A DNA stretch of 41,286 nt from Candidatus Eisenbacteria bacterium (GCA_016867715.1 VGIW01000003.1:69251-110536), one strand, 5' to 3'. Counted from the first letter of the stretch, positions 16,410-24,316 are shown. The notes: a model not told the origin generated them from the sequence alone. Made by a program: numbers and translations.

Positions 16410-17311
16410 TTCACGGCCTTCTGAACCTCGACAAGCCGAAAGGCTGGACCTCGCACGACGCGGTGGCGAAGGTCCGGAGGCTGATCGATCAGCAGCGCGT
16501 GGGGCATGCCGGCACGCTCGATCCGAACGCGACCGGCGTCCTTCTCCTCTGTCTCGGGAACGCGACGAAGCTCTCCCGGTACTTCATGTTCCTGGAGAAG
16601 GAGTACCACGCGTTCTTCCGATTCGGCGTCGCGACCGACACGCAGGATGCGGACGGCCGCGTGATCGAGACGAGGGAGACGGACGGCCTCACCGAGGAGA
16701 AGCTCCGCGAGACGATCGCCCGCTATCGGGGAGCGATTCTCCAGACCCCGCCGATGGTCTCCGCCGTCAAGGTAGGGGGGAAGCGACTCTACCGGCTCGC
16801 GCGTCGCGGGAAGACGGTCGAGCGGCAGGCCCGCCCGATCGAGATCCGCTCGTTCGATCTGCTTCGTTTCGAGCCGCCGGTGGCCGAGGTGCATCTGGTC
16901 TGCTCGAAGGGAACCTACGTCCGGACCCTCGCGGCCGACATCGGGGAGGACCTCGGGTGCGGCGCGTATCTCGAGCGCCTCACGCGGGTGCGGATCGGTC
17001 CGTACCGGGTGGAGGACGCGATGGGCATGGAGGCGTTGGAGGAGTCTGCGCGCGAGGGGGGCGGGCGGTTCTACGTCCCTCTCGAGGACGCGATCCGCTC
17101 TCTTCCGGTCGGAACGCTCCGCGCGACGCCCGGAAGGTGGGCGGGGTTCGCGCTGCCGCGCTCGCTCGAGGCGCTCGACCCGATCGAGCCGATCCCGGCC
17201 GAAGGGCAGTTTCTCCGGATCGCGGATCGATCGGGGCGCTCCCTCGGCGTGGTCGAGGTCGAGAAGGAGCGCGGGAAGCTCCGCAAGGTCTTCGTCCTGG
17301 GCGGCTCATGA
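16406..17311 (+). CDS. truB: tRNA pseudouridine(55) synthase TruB
   Basis: A 301-residue enzyme that isomerises U55 in the T-loop of tRNAs. LLNLDKPKGWTSHDAV and VGHAGTLDPNATGVL are TruB motifs; Asp39 in the latter is the catalytic residue. KEYHAFFRFGVATDTQDADG, the PPMVSAVKVGGKRLYRLAR block and the CSKGTYVRTLAADIGE segment complete the fold. A C-terminal PUA-like domain occupies about residues 235-301. The GTG start overlaps the rbfA stop (GTGA) and its own stop overlaps ribF (ATGA), so translation is coupled on both sides. Confidence 0.97.
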   Translation: MIHGLLNLDKPKGWTSHDAVAKVRRLIDQQRVGHAGTLDPNATGVLLLCLGNATKLSRYFMFLEKEYHAFFRFGVATDTQDADGRVIETRETDGLTEEKLRETIARYRGAILQTPPMVSAVKVGGKRLYRLARRGKTVERQARPIEIRSFDLLRFEPPVAEVHLVCSKGTYVRTLAADIGEDLGCGAYLERLTRVRIGPYRVEDAMGMEALEESAREGGGRFYVPLEDAIRSLPVGTLRATPGRWAGFALPRSLEALDPIEPIPAEGQFLRIADRSGRSLGVVEVEKERGKLRKVFVLGGS

Positions 17312-18270
17312 GGGTGATCCGTTCGGTCTCGGAGCTCGGGGGACCCCCTCCGCGGGCGGCGGCGGCGATCGGCGTGTTCGACGGGGTGCACGCCGGCCAC
17401 CGGGAGATCTTCGAGAGGACGATGCGCGCGGCCTCGTCGCTCTCCGCGACGAGCGCGGTCTTCACCTTCGATCCGCATCCGCGAGCCGTCCTCCCGGACG
17501 CGCGAAGCCCGCGCATCCTGACCACACTCGATGAGAAGCTCCACATACTCGAGCGCCTCGGAATCGAGCTCACGGTGGTGATCCCGTTCGATCGGGCGTT
17601 CGCGTCGATGAGCGCGGAGGAGTTCGTCGATTCCTGGCTTGTGAGCCGGCTCGATCTTCGCCGGGTCGTCATCGGGTACGATTTCCGCCTCGGCAGGGAT
17701 CGGGCGGCGAACGGCGCGGCTCTCGGCGCTCTCGGCGAGGCGCGCGGGTTCGAGGTCGACCGAGTGCCCCCCTTCGTCGCGGAGGGGAGGCCGGTGAAGT
17801 CGACGTGGATCCGCGACGAGATCGAGGCGGGAAACGTCGGGCGCGCGGCCTCGCTTCTTCGGCGCTTCCACTCGCTCGCGGGCTTTGTCGGGCGGGGCGA
17901 GGGACGCGGAGAGAGCCTCGGCTTCCCGACGGCGAACCTCGCGGTCTCCGAGCGGGAGAAGCTGTGGCCGCGCGACGGCGTGTACGCCGCGTTCGCCGAG
18001 ATTCCCGGAAAGGTAGTCGGGGCGGTGGCGAACATCGGTGTCCGGCCGACGTTCGGCGGAGGAGGCGAGCGACGGGTCGAGGCGCACCTTCTTCGTTATC
18101 GGGAAACTCTCCGCGGCGTGCCGCTCGCCCTCCACTTCGTCGATCGCATCCGCGACGAGCGTGCGTTCCCATCGGTCGACGCCCTCGTCTCGAGAGTACG
18201 CGAGGACTGCCGGGAGGCGGAGAGGATCCTCGCGTCGGCGGTCCCAACTTTTGCCTTTACACGTTTTTGA
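17308..18270 (+). CDS. ribF: Bifunctional riboflavin kinase / FAD synthetase
   Basis: A 320-residue enzyme making FMN from riboflavin and then FAD. The N-terminal adenylyltransferase domain shows AIGVFDGVHAGHREIF (H-x-G-H nucleotidyltransferase motif), FTFDPHPRAVL and VIGYDFRLGRDRA. The C-terminal kinase domain has FVGRGEGRGESLGFPTANL with the conserved G-F-P-T-A-N motif and VANIGVRPTFGG. ATG at 17308 overlaps the truB stop. The final AT-rich codons (VPTFAFTRF) contain the -35 box of the rpsO promoter. Confidence 0.96.
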   Translation: MRVIRSVSELGGPPPRAAAAIGVFDGVHAGHREIFERTMRAASSLSATSAVFTFDPHPRAVLPDARSPRILTTLDEKLHILERLGIELTVVIPFDRAFASMSAEEFVDSWLVSRLDLRRVVIGYDFRLGRDRAANGAALGALGEARGFEVDRVPPFVAEGRPVKSTWIRDEIEAGNVGRAASLLRRFHSLAGFVGRGEGRGESLGFPTANLAVSEREKLWPRDGVYAAFAEIPGKVVGAVANIGVRPTFGGGGERRVEAHLLRYRETLRGVPLALHFVDRIRDERAFPSVDALVSRVREDCREAERILASAVPTFAFTRF

Positions 18271-18284
18271 ACTTCTGGTAGATT
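18256..18284 (+). promoter_or_regulatory. Promoter of the rpsO-pnp unit
   Basis: TTTACA (18256-18261), 17-bp spacer, TAGATT (18279-18284). It lies across the end of ribF, in a conspicuously AT-rich patch. Transcription would start near 18291 and give a leader of about 95 nt before rpsO. Confidence 0.55.
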
Positions 18285-18321
18285 CGCCCGGAAGGGAAAG
18301 GTGTGCTTGAATAACGTTTTG

Positions 18322-18368
18322 GCTAACCCCTTGAAAGAAAAGGAGTTGGCGGTCCCGCAGGAAGCGGG
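18322..18368 (+). promoter_or_regulatory. Structured rpsO leader (candidate S15 autoregulatory element)
   Basis: Two stems precede the rpsO ribosome-binding site. The first pairs GCTAACCCCTT (18322-18332) with AAGGAGTTGGC (18340-18350), 11 positions with one G-U and one mismatch, over loop GAAAGAA. The second pairs CCCGC with GCGGG (18354-18368). S15 is known to repress its own message through leader structures of several unrelated kinds; that this is one is inferred. Confidence 0.45.
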
Positions 18369-18386
18369 CTCGTAGGAGGTTTTCGC

Positions 18387-18656
18387 TTGCCGCTCACCAA
18401 GGAATCGAAGCTGCGGATCATCGGACGGTACAAGATCCATGACAAGGACTCCGGATCGCCCGAGGTCCAGATCGCCCTTCTCACGGAGCGAATCACCTAC
18501 CTCACGGATCACTTCAAGGTCCACAAGAAGGACCACCACTCGCGCCGGGGGCTTCTCCGACTCGTGGGGCGCCGTCGCCGCCTTCTCGATTACCTGAAGG
18601 CGAACAAGATCGACCGCTACCGCACGATCGTGAAGGAGCTCGGCCTCCGGAAGTAG
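18387..18656 (+). CDS. rpsO: 30S ribosomal protein S15
   Basis: An 89-residue protein that binds the central domain of 16S rRNA and bridges to the 50S subunit. The whole sequence matches the family: [40 protein letters not shown], the H-H-S-R-R-G-L-L rRNA-binding loop and [20 protein letters not shown]. The start is TTG with a perfect TAGGAGG 7 nt upstream. It is followed by pnp, the usual partner. Confidence 0.98.
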   Translation: MPLTKESKLRIIGRYKIHDKDSGSPEVQIALLTERITYLTDHFKVHKKDHHSRRGLLRLVGRRRRLLDYLKANKIDRYRTIVKELGLRK

Positions 18657-18674
18657 AGAATCGCGCCGCGCTCC

Positions 18675-18717
18675 GCCCCGGTGTCGGGGCTATTTTCTCG
18701 TCGAGAAAACCGCCCCG
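18675..18717 (+). promoter_or_regulatory. Mutually exclusive hairpins between rpsO and pnp
   Basis: Form A: GCCCCG (18675-18680), loop GTGT, CGGGGC (18685-18690), then TATTTTCT, terminator-like. Form B: the same CGGGGC pairs with a second GCCCCG (18712-18717), and inside it TTTTCTCG and CGAGAAAA (18693-18709) make a further 8-bp arm. The two forms share CGGGGC and cannot coexist. In enterobacteria this spacer carries an RNase III site used for pnp autoregulation; either a similar role or attenuation is inferred. Confidence 0.5.
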
Positions 18718-18753
18718 GTGCCGCGCGGAAGGCCGGCGCGCAAGGAGAAAATG

Positions 18754-20835
18754 ATGTCGGAACGTCTTGAACTCAGCGTCGGCTCGTCGACGATCACCGT
18801 GGAAACCGGCCGCATCGCCAAACAGGCGGAAGGCGCGGTAACCGTGCAGGCGGGGGGAACGGTCGTGCTGGTGACCGCTGTGGCCACGCCCGAACCGATC
18901 CCGGACCGCGGCTTCTTCCCCTTGATGGTCGAGTATCGGGAGCGGTCGTACGCCGCCGGCAAGATCCCGGGCGGTTTCTTCAAGCGTGAAGGAAGACCGC
19001 TCGAGCGCGAGATCCTGGCCGCCCGCCTGATCGATCGCCCCCTCCGGCCGCTCTTTCCGCAGGGGTTCCTGCACGAGGTCCAGATCATCGCGACCGTTCT
19101 CTCCACGGATCAGGAGAACGCTCCGGACGTGCTCGCGCTCGTGGGCGCGTCCGCCGCGGTGGCTCTCTCGGCGATCCCGACCGAGAAGACGGTCGGCGCG
19201 GTGCGGGTGGGGAAGGTGAAGGGCGAGCTCGTCGTCAACCCGCCTCTCGAAGAGCGGGACGGAAGCGAGATGGATCTCGTCGTCGCCGCGGCCAGGGATT
19301 CGGTCGTGATGGTCGAGGGGGGCGGCCGGGAGTTCACAGAAAGAGAGATGATCGAGGCGCTGAAGATGGCCCACGCGGAGTGCGTCCGGATCATCGACGG
19401 GATCGAGAATCTCCGCTCGCGCGCCGGCAAGCCGAAGCGCGCGTTCGTTCCGGACAACACGCCCGAGCGAATTCGCGAGAGGATCCGCGCGATCGCGGGC
19501 GGCAGGATCGCCGAGGCGAACGGTTTCGGCGTCAAGGAAGAGCGCAGGGACTTCGTCCGCGCGCTGGAGAAGGAGATCGAGGAGGCGCTCGCCGAGGAGT
19601 TCCCGGACAAGCAGGCCCTCGTGAAGGCGATTCTCGACGATGTGATCGGCGAGGACGCGCGGCGGAGGATTCTCGATCACGAAGTGCGGCTCGACGGGCG
19701 CAAGCTGGACGAGATCCGTCCGATCGCCTGCGAGGTGGGGGTTCTCCCGCGCACGCACGGATCGGCGCTTTTCACGCGCGGGCAGACTCAGGCGCTCGTC
19801 GCGATCACTCTCGGCACGACGTCCGACGAGCAGCGCATGGACGACATCGAGGGGGAGTGGTTCAAGAAGTTCATGCTCCACTACAATTTTCCTCCCTTCT
19901 CCGTGAACGAGGTGCGGATGATTCGGGGAACCGGGCGCCGCGAGATCGGCCACGGGGCGCTCGCGGAGCGCTCGATCGAGCCGATGATCCCGGAACCGGA
20001 GACATTCCCCTACACGATCCGCGTCGTCGCGGACATCCTCGAATCGAACGGATCTTCATCGATGGCCTCGATTTGCGGGGGGATCCTCGCGCTGATGGAC
20101 GCCGGCGTTCCGATTCGGAAGCCGGTCGCGGGGATCGCGATGGGACTCGTGACGGAGGGGGGGCGCGCGTGCGTCCTCTCCGACATCCTCGGCCAAGAGG
20201 ACCATTTCGGCGACATGGACTTCAAGGTCGCCGGAACGCGCCAGGGGATCACCGGTTTCCAGATGGACCTCAAGACCGCGGGGATCGGCTTCGACGTGAT
20301 CGAGCGGGCGCTCGAGCAGGCGCGCCGCGGACGCCTCTTCATTCTCGACAAGATGGAAGCGACGATCGCGAAGCCGCGCCCGGAGCTTTCGCCGTACGCG
20401 CCGAGGATCCTCACGATCAAGGTTCACACCGACAAGATCCGCGAGATCATCGGTCCCGGGGGGAAGATGATCCGCAAGATCCAAGAGGAGTCGGGAGCTA
20501 CGATCGACATCGAGGACGACGGAACCGTGAAGATCGCGTCGGTCGACGAAGAGGCGGGCCGGAAGGCGATGGAGATGATCAAGGCGCTCGTCGAGGAGCC
20601 GGAGATCGGACGGGTCTACGAGGGGACCGTCCGGAGAATCGTCCCCTTCGGCGCGTTCGTCGAGATCCTCCCTGGGAAGGACGGGCTCTTGCACATTTCG
20701 GAGCTCGAGAACCGGCGCGTCGCGAAGGTGGAGGACATCCTGAACGAAGGGGACAAGGTCCAGGTCAAGGTGATCAACATCGACGAGGACGGGAAAGTAC
20801 GCCTCTCTCGAAAAGCCCTCCTCGTGAAGAGCTGA
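18754..20835 (+). CDS. pnp: Polyribonucleotide nucleotidyltransferase (PNPase)
   Basis: A 693-residue phosphorolytic 3'-5' exoribonuclease of mRNA decay. Two RNase PH cores surround an all-alpha linker: core 1 (1-210, with GKIPGGFFKREGRPLEREIL), core 2 (about 310-540, with RTHGSALFTRGQTQALVAIT and the D-I-L-G-Q-E-D-H-F-G-D-M-D metal-binding segment). A KH domain (IIGPGGKMIRKIQ, about 565) and a C-terminal S1 domain (GTVRRIVPFGAFVEILPGKD, about 620-690) follow. AAGGAG lies 6 nt before the ATG at 18754, better spaced than for the ATG at 18751. The mRNA ends at a strong terminator 27 bp downstream. Confidence 0.98.
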   Translation: MSERLELSVGSSTITVETGRIAKQAEGAVTVQAGGTVVLVTAVATPEPIPDRGFFPLMVEYRERSYAAGKIPGGFFKREGRPLEREILAARLIDRPLRPLFPQGFLHEVQIIATVLSTDQENAPDVLALVGASAAVALSAIPTEKTVGAVRVGKVKGELVVNPPLEERDGSEMDLVVAAARDSVVMVEGGGREFTEREMIEALKMAHAECVRIIDGIENLRSRAGKPKRAFVPDNTPERIRERIRAIAGGRIAEANGFGVKEERRDFVRALEKEIEEALAEEFPDKQALVKAILDDVIGEDARRRILDHEVRLDGRKLDEIRPIACEVGVLPRTHGSALFTRGQTQALVAITLGTTSDEQRMDDIEGEWFKKFMLHYNFPPFSVNEVRMIRGTGRREIGHGALAERSIEPMIPEPETFPYTIRVVADILESNGSSSMASICGGILALMDAGVPIRKPVAGIAMGLVTEGGRACVLSDILGQEDHFGDMDFKVAGTRQGITGFQMDLKTAGIGFDVIERALEQARRGRLFILDKMEATIAKPRPELSPYAPRILTIKVHTDKIREIIGPGGKMIRKIQEESGATIDIEDDGTVKIASVDEEAGRKAMEMIKALVEEPEIGRVYEGTVRRIVPFGAFVEILPGKDGLLHISELENRRVAKVEDILNEGDKVQVKVINIDEDGKVRLSRKALLVKS

Positions 20836-20861
20836 TCTCTCCTCCTCTCTCGATAACGAAC

Positions 20862-20898
20862 AGGCCCGGTCGATCGACCGGGCCTCTCTTTCTTTCTC
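20862..20898 (+). terminator. Rho-independent terminator after pnp
   Basis: A perfect palindrome at 20862-20885 (half AGGCCCGGTCGA, mirrored) is followed by the T-rich tail TCTCTTTCTTTCT. It can end the rpsO-pnp transcript. On the minus strand it lies about 70 bp past the Lys-rich micro-ORF. Confidence 0.85.
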
Positions 20899-20955
20899 GC
20901 GGCGCGGCGTTCGGTCTTCCCGATTCGGTCCGTTCCGATCAGGCCGCGGCTCGAG

Positions 20956-21060
20956 CTACTTGCAGGCTTTCTTCTTGGCCTTCTTTTCCTTCTTCTCCTT
21001 GACCGAGAGCTTCGGCTTGTTCGTCTTCTCCGATCTCTTCTTCTGTTCCTTGTCCGCCAT
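20956..21060 (-). CDS. Lys-rich 34-residue micro-protein, unknown function
   Basis: Reads MADKEQKKRSEK, then TNKPKLSVKEKK, ending EKKAKKKACK. Fifteen of the 34 residues are lysine, and one cysteine sits at the penultimate position. An excellent ribosome-binding site, AAAGGAGG, precedes the ATG at 21060 with a 5-nt gap, and the leader upstream can fold (GCCGCC/GGCGGC, then CGGG-AAA-CCCG just before the site). This makes a real gene likely despite its size. It sits between the pnp terminator and a palindromic repeat, with a possible but weak -35 (TTGCAC) upstream. A nucleic-acid-binding role is suggested only by charge. I recognise no family. Confidence 0.6.
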   Translation of the reverse strand: MADKEQKKRSEKTNKPKLSVKEKKEKKAKKKACK

Positions 21061-21171
21061 GAGAGCCTCCTTTCGGGTTTCCCGCCGCCATGTTGATCGA
21101 AGCGGGCGGCCTTGTGCAAGCCCGATGTTGAGGGGCTGCGAACAGACGCCGCCGAGAAGCCCGAGCCGGGC

Positions 21172-21355
21172 TAGCCTGGGTTCTGCACGCGTTTTCGTCG
21201 CGAGGACGCGGAGCGCGAGCCGAGAGGCCGACCTGGACGAGCCGCTCCCGGAAGCGTAGCCCCGGAGCTACGCTCTAGGAAGCGGCGACGGAAGGGAGGC
21301 CTCGTGAGGTCGCGATCCGCGGCCACAGTAGGAAGCGCGTGCAGAATCCAGGTTA
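21172..21355. repeat. MITE-like palindromic element (180 bp) flanked by TA
   Basis: Terminal inverted repeats: GCCTGGGTTCTGCACGCG at the left (21174 on) and ACCTGGATTCTGCACGCG on the opposite strand from 21353; with the flanking TA, 18 of the 20 outermost bases match. The inner part is also palindromic: GAGGCC/GGCCTC, GCCGCT/AGCGGC and a central AGCGTAGC-CCCGGA-GCTACGCT stem (21253-21274). Both ends abut TA (21172-21173, 21354-21355), as for IS630/Tc1-mariner-type miniature elements. There is no transposase frame. The right-hand TA forms the stop codon TAA of the aminotransferase. One arm is related to 9893-9962. Confidence 0.7.
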
Positions 21356-22528
21356 AATCCCGCCCCACTTGCGGATCCGGTCGACCGCGTCGGCGAGCTT
21401 CTCCTTCGGCTCGACGAGCGCCATGCGGACAAACCCCTCGCCCACGCGCCCGAAGCCGCCCCCCGGCGAGAGGATCACGCCGGTGGAGAGGCCGAGGCTC
21501 ACCGCGAACTCCTCGGACGAGGCGAACTTCTTCGGTATGCGGGTCCAGACATACATCCCGGCCTTCGGGGAGGAGACGTTCCAGCCGAGCCCGCGGAGCC
21601 CCTGAACGAGAACGTCCCGCCTCTCGCGGTAGATCTTTCGAAGATCGTCGATGCAGTCCTGCGGCCCGTCGAGGATCTCGGCGGCCGCCGCCTGAATCGC
21701 CGGAAAGATGCTGAAGTCGCTCACGGTCTTGATCTTCCGGATGATCGCGACGACATCCCGGTTCCCGACGAGAAAGCCGACCCGCCAGCCGGCCATGCAG
21801 TACGTCTTCGAGAAGGACTGGAACTCGATCGAGCGCTTCTTCTCGGGGTCGAGCTGGAAGATCGAGCGGGTCACGACCCCGTCGTCGAGCGGGAGCTCCG
21901 AGTACGCGATATCAGAGACCGCGAGGAGCCCGTGCTTCTCCGCGAACGCGAGCGCCTTCTCGTAGAAGTCGACCTCGATCGCTCCGGTCGGGTTGTTCGG
22001 ATAATTGAAGAGGAGATATTTCGCGCGCGAAAGCACCGACGCGGGCACCGCCGCGAGGTCCGGGATGAACGCGTTCTCCTCGAGGAGCGGAAGCTCGTGG
22101 GCGACTCCCTCGGCGACCTGAACCGCGGGGAAGTAAGCCGGGTAGGCGGGCGATGTGACGAGCGCGACCTCGCCGGAGTTCAGCATCGCGAGAGCGAGCT
22201 TGAGAAGCCCTTCCTTCGATCCGACGACGGGAAGCACCTCGGTTTCCGGATCGACATCGACTCCGAAACGCTTCTTGTACCAGCGCGCGACCGCCTCGCG
22301 AAAGACCGGGATCCCGTTGAACGGCGAGTAGCGATGGAGCTGGCGGTTCGGGTCGTCGAGCGCGCGGTGGAGCGCGTCGATTGCGCGCCTCGGAGGACGG
22401 AGGTCCGGGTTCCCGATCGCGAGGTCGATGAGGTCCTTCCCCTTTGCCTTCGCTTCCGCCTTCATCTCGTCGGTGCGGGCGAACGCGTACTTCGGCAGCG
22501 TGGCCGCTCGCTTGGCGAACGCGTACAT
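21353..22528 (-). CDS. Class I/II PLP-dependent aminotransferase, LL-diaminopimelate aminotransferase-like
   Basis: A 391-residue fold-type I aminotransferase. Visible motifs: DLAIGNPDLRPP, YSPFNGIPVFREAVARWYKK, VVGSKEGLLKLALAML, FNYPNNPTGA (the conserved N-x-x-P-N-P-T-G), and SFSKTYCMAGWRVGFLVGN, in which the lysine forms the Schiff base with PLP. The combination is closest to the DapL/AlaC group, so lysine/peptidoglycan precursor or alanine metabolism is possible; substrate cannot be fixed. ATG at 22528 with AAGGAG 7 nt upstream. A promoter on the same strand reads TTGACG-N17-TACGAT. The stop codon TAA coincides with the edge of a palindromic repeat, so the last residues may have been altered by its insertion. 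Confidence 0.88.
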   Translation of the reverse strand: MYAFAKRAATLPKYAFARTDEMKAEAKAKGKDLIDLAIGNPDLRPPRRAIDALHRALDDPNRQLHRYSPFNGIPVFREAVARWYKKRFGVDVDPETEVLPVVGSKEGLLKLALAMLNSGEVALVTSPAYPAYFPAVQVAEGVAHELPLLEENAFIPDLAAVPASVLSRAKYLLFNYPNNPTGAIEVDFYEKALAFAEKHGLLAVSDIAYSELPLDDGVVTRSIFQLDPEKKRSIEFQSFSKTYCMAGWRVGFLVGNRDVVAIIRKIKTVSDFSIFPAIQAAAAEILDGPQDCIDDLRKIYRERRDVLVQGLRGLGWNVSSPKAGMYVWTRIPKKFASSEEFAVSLGLSTGVILSPGGGFGRVGEGFVRMALVEPKEKLADAVDRIRKWGGI

Positions 22529-22539
22529 GGAACAACTCC

Positions 22540-22568
22540 TTGTAGAGCCGGGGCGGCTCGGTTAGCAT
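22540..22568 (+). promoter_or_regulatory. Promoter of the deacetylase-UbiA pair
   Basis: TTGTAG (22540-22545), 17-bp spacer, TAGCAT (22563-22568). Expected start about 22575. Its -10 lies only 4 bp from the -10 of the minus-strand promoter, so the two cannot be occupied together. Confidence 0.5.
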
Positions 22569-22572
22569 CTCG

Positions 22573-22601
22573 ATCGTATGCCCCGCCGCGCGGGGCGTCA
22601 A
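22573..22601 (-). promoter_or_regulatory. Promoter of the aminotransferase gene
   Basis: On the minus strand TTGACG (22601-22596), 17-bp spacer, TACGAT (22578-22573). The spacer is filled by a palindrome (GCCCCGC-CGC-GCGGGGC, 22580-22596), which would also form a hairpin in the 5' leader of the plus-strand transcript. Confidence 0.5.
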
Positions 22602-22612
22602 GGAGAGAGGAA

Positions 22613-23380
22613 GTGCGCGTTCTCGCCTACCATCGCGTGGAACCGCCGCGCGATCTGTCCTGGAACCGGGTCTCCCCCGGGCGGTTCGAGAGGCAGATGG
22701 AGCTCCTTCGGAGAGAGGGATTCCGGGGCGTCCCGCTTCGCGAGCTTCTCCGGTCGGGGGGCGAGAGGGAGGTCGCGATCACGTTCGACGACGGCCTCGC
22801 CTCCGCCGTTCGCCACGCGCTTCCCGTGCTCGCGCGCATCGGTTTCCAGGCGACGATCTTCGTTCCGACGGCCTGGATCGGGCGGCCGAACCGTTGGGAT
22901 TCGCGGCTCGTCGGGCGGCCGGTGCGCCACGCCGCATGGGAGGAGCTGGAGGAAGCGGCGGCCGCGGGATGGGAGATCGGCTCGCACGGCCACACCCATC
23001 GGGACCTCACGACCCTCGCGGAAGAGGAAGCTCGAGCCGAGCTGGAGACCTCGCGCGCGCTCCTCGCCGGCCGGATCGGAAATGCGCCCGAGTCGATCGC
23101 CTATCCGTTCGGACGGACGAACGATCGGGTCGCCCGGCTTGCGAGGGAAGCCGGGTATGCCCGCGGATGCATCTCCTTCATGAGCCGCGCGGCTCGGGAT
23201 CCGTGGCGGATCGGGCGATCCGGGGTGAGGCTCTTCGACGGGGACGCCGACTTTCTCGCCAAGGTGAGAGGAGGACCGCTGGAAACCTGGCAGGCGGCGA
23301 AGGACCGTCTCGCGCATCTCTTCTCGCTCGGGACCCCGCGCCTCTTTCATCGGATCCGGAAGGTAGATGTTTTATGCTGA
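22613..23380 (+). CDS. Polysaccharide deacetylase (NodB/CE4 family)
   Basis: A 255-residue metal-dependent deacetylase of N-acetylated sugars. NodB motifs are complete: AITFDDGLAS (motif 1, T-F-D-D-G), then GSHGHTHRDLT (H-x-x-x-H zinc-binding motif 2) and IAYPFGRTNDRV (motif 3). The N-terminal VRVLAYHRVEPP is the usual CE4 opening. The GTG start at 22613 has AAGGAGAGAGG upstream; the frame open further upstream is antisense to the aminotransferase. No signal peptide is evident, so a cytosolic or membrane-associated substrate such as a lipid-linked sugar is possible. It overlaps the UbiA gene by 7 bp. Confidence 0.88.
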   Translation: MRVLAYHRVEPPRDLSWNRVSPGRFERQMELLRREGFRGVPLRELLRSGGEREVAITFDDGLASAVRHALPVLARIGFQATIFVPTAWIGRPNRWDSRLVGRPVRHAAWEELEEAAAAGWEIGSHGHTHRDLTTLAEEEARAELETSRALLAGRIGNAPESIAYPFGRTNDRVARLAREAGYARGCISFMSRAARDPWRIGRSGVRLFDGDADFLAKVRGGPLETWQAAKDRLAHLFSLGTPRLFHRIRKVDVLC

Positions 23381-24291
23381 AAGCGTTCGATTGGGTCTTC
23401 GTCTCGCGGCCGATCGTTCTCATCCCCGCGTGGGCTTTTCTTCTGGCCGGCTATCTTCGCGCGAACGAGCGTGCGGCGGAATCCTCGCCTCCGATCGGGC
23501 CGCTTCTCGCGCCGTTCCTTCTCTTGACGGCGGTGCTCGCGGGAGTCTACATCGTCAACCAGATCTTCGATCGGGAGACGGACAAGGAGAACGGGAAGCT
23601 CTTTCTTCTCGCCGAGGGTCATGTTTCGGCGCGCGGTGCGTGGATCGAGGCGGTCGTTCTGATCGGCGGGGGGCTCGCCTCCGCCGCGGCCTTCCGTCCC
23701 GGTCTTCTCCCCTGGCTCGTCTCCTCGGCGGTCCTCGGGCTTCTCTACTCGGCGCCCCCGGCCCGGTTCAAAGCGCGGCCCTTCGTCGACGTCGCGGCGA
23801 ACGCGATCGGCTATGGGGCGATCACCTTCCTCGTCGGGTTCTCGTTGGCGGGGGAGATCGGGAGGGAGGAGATCGCGCGCGCGATCCCCTACGTGCTCCT
23901 CGTCGGCGCGGTCTTCCTGCACACCGCCCTCGTCGACCAGGAGGGGGATCGAAAGGCGGGGATGTGGACGACGGCGATCGCCCTCGGAGACCGAGCGACG
24001 TCGGTGGCGGCGCTTGCTCTCCTGGCGGGGGCGGGGCTCGTCGGCTTTCGTCTCGGGGAACCGTATGTCCCGCCCGCCGCGCTCGGGGCGGCTCCCTTCT
24101 TTCTTTGGGGGGCGCTCGTTCCCGGACGGAAGGGGAGCACGCTGGCGTATCAGTGGGGGAGTCTTCTCTTCGTCCTTCTTCTCGTGATCCGCCAGCCGCT
24201 CTTCGGACTCTTCCTGGTCCTCCTCGTCGCGGCGACACGGCTCTACTATCGATTCCGTTTCCGGCTCGTCTATCCGCGTCTCGACTTCTAG
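23374..24291 (+). CDS. UbiA-family prenyltransferase
   Basis: A 305-residue polytopic membrane enzyme attaching a polyprenyl chain to an acceptor. Aspartate motif 1 is in NQIFDRETDKENGK and motif 2 in VDQEGDRKAG; both bind Mg-diphosphate. About eight or nine hydrophobic helices are visible, with YSAPPARFKARPF between helices 4 and 5 as in the family. The ATG at 23374 overlaps the deacetylase stop. The acceptor (quinone ring, heme, phytol, sugar phosphate) cannot be told from sequence; no quinone or heme genes are adjacent. The pairing with a deacetylase hints at a lipid-linked product, an inference only. Confidence 0.87.
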   Translation: MLKAFDWVFVSRPIVLIPAWAFLLAGYLRANERAAESSPPIGPLLAPFLLLTAVLAGVYIVNQIFDRETDKENGKLFLLAEGHVSARGAWIEAVVLIGGGLASAAAFRPGLLPWLVSSAVLGLLYSAPPARFKARPFVDVAANAIGYGAITFLVGFSLAGEIGREEIARAIPYVLLVGAVFLHTALVDQEGDRKAGMWTTAIALGDRATSVAALALLAGAGLVGFRLGEPYVPPAALGAAPFFLWGALVPGRKGSTLAYQWGSLLFVLLLVIRQPLFGLFLVLLVAATRLYYRFRFRLVYPRLDF

Positions 24292-24316
24292 AGAGTCAAG
24301 CGTTCGTCGCTCTCCC

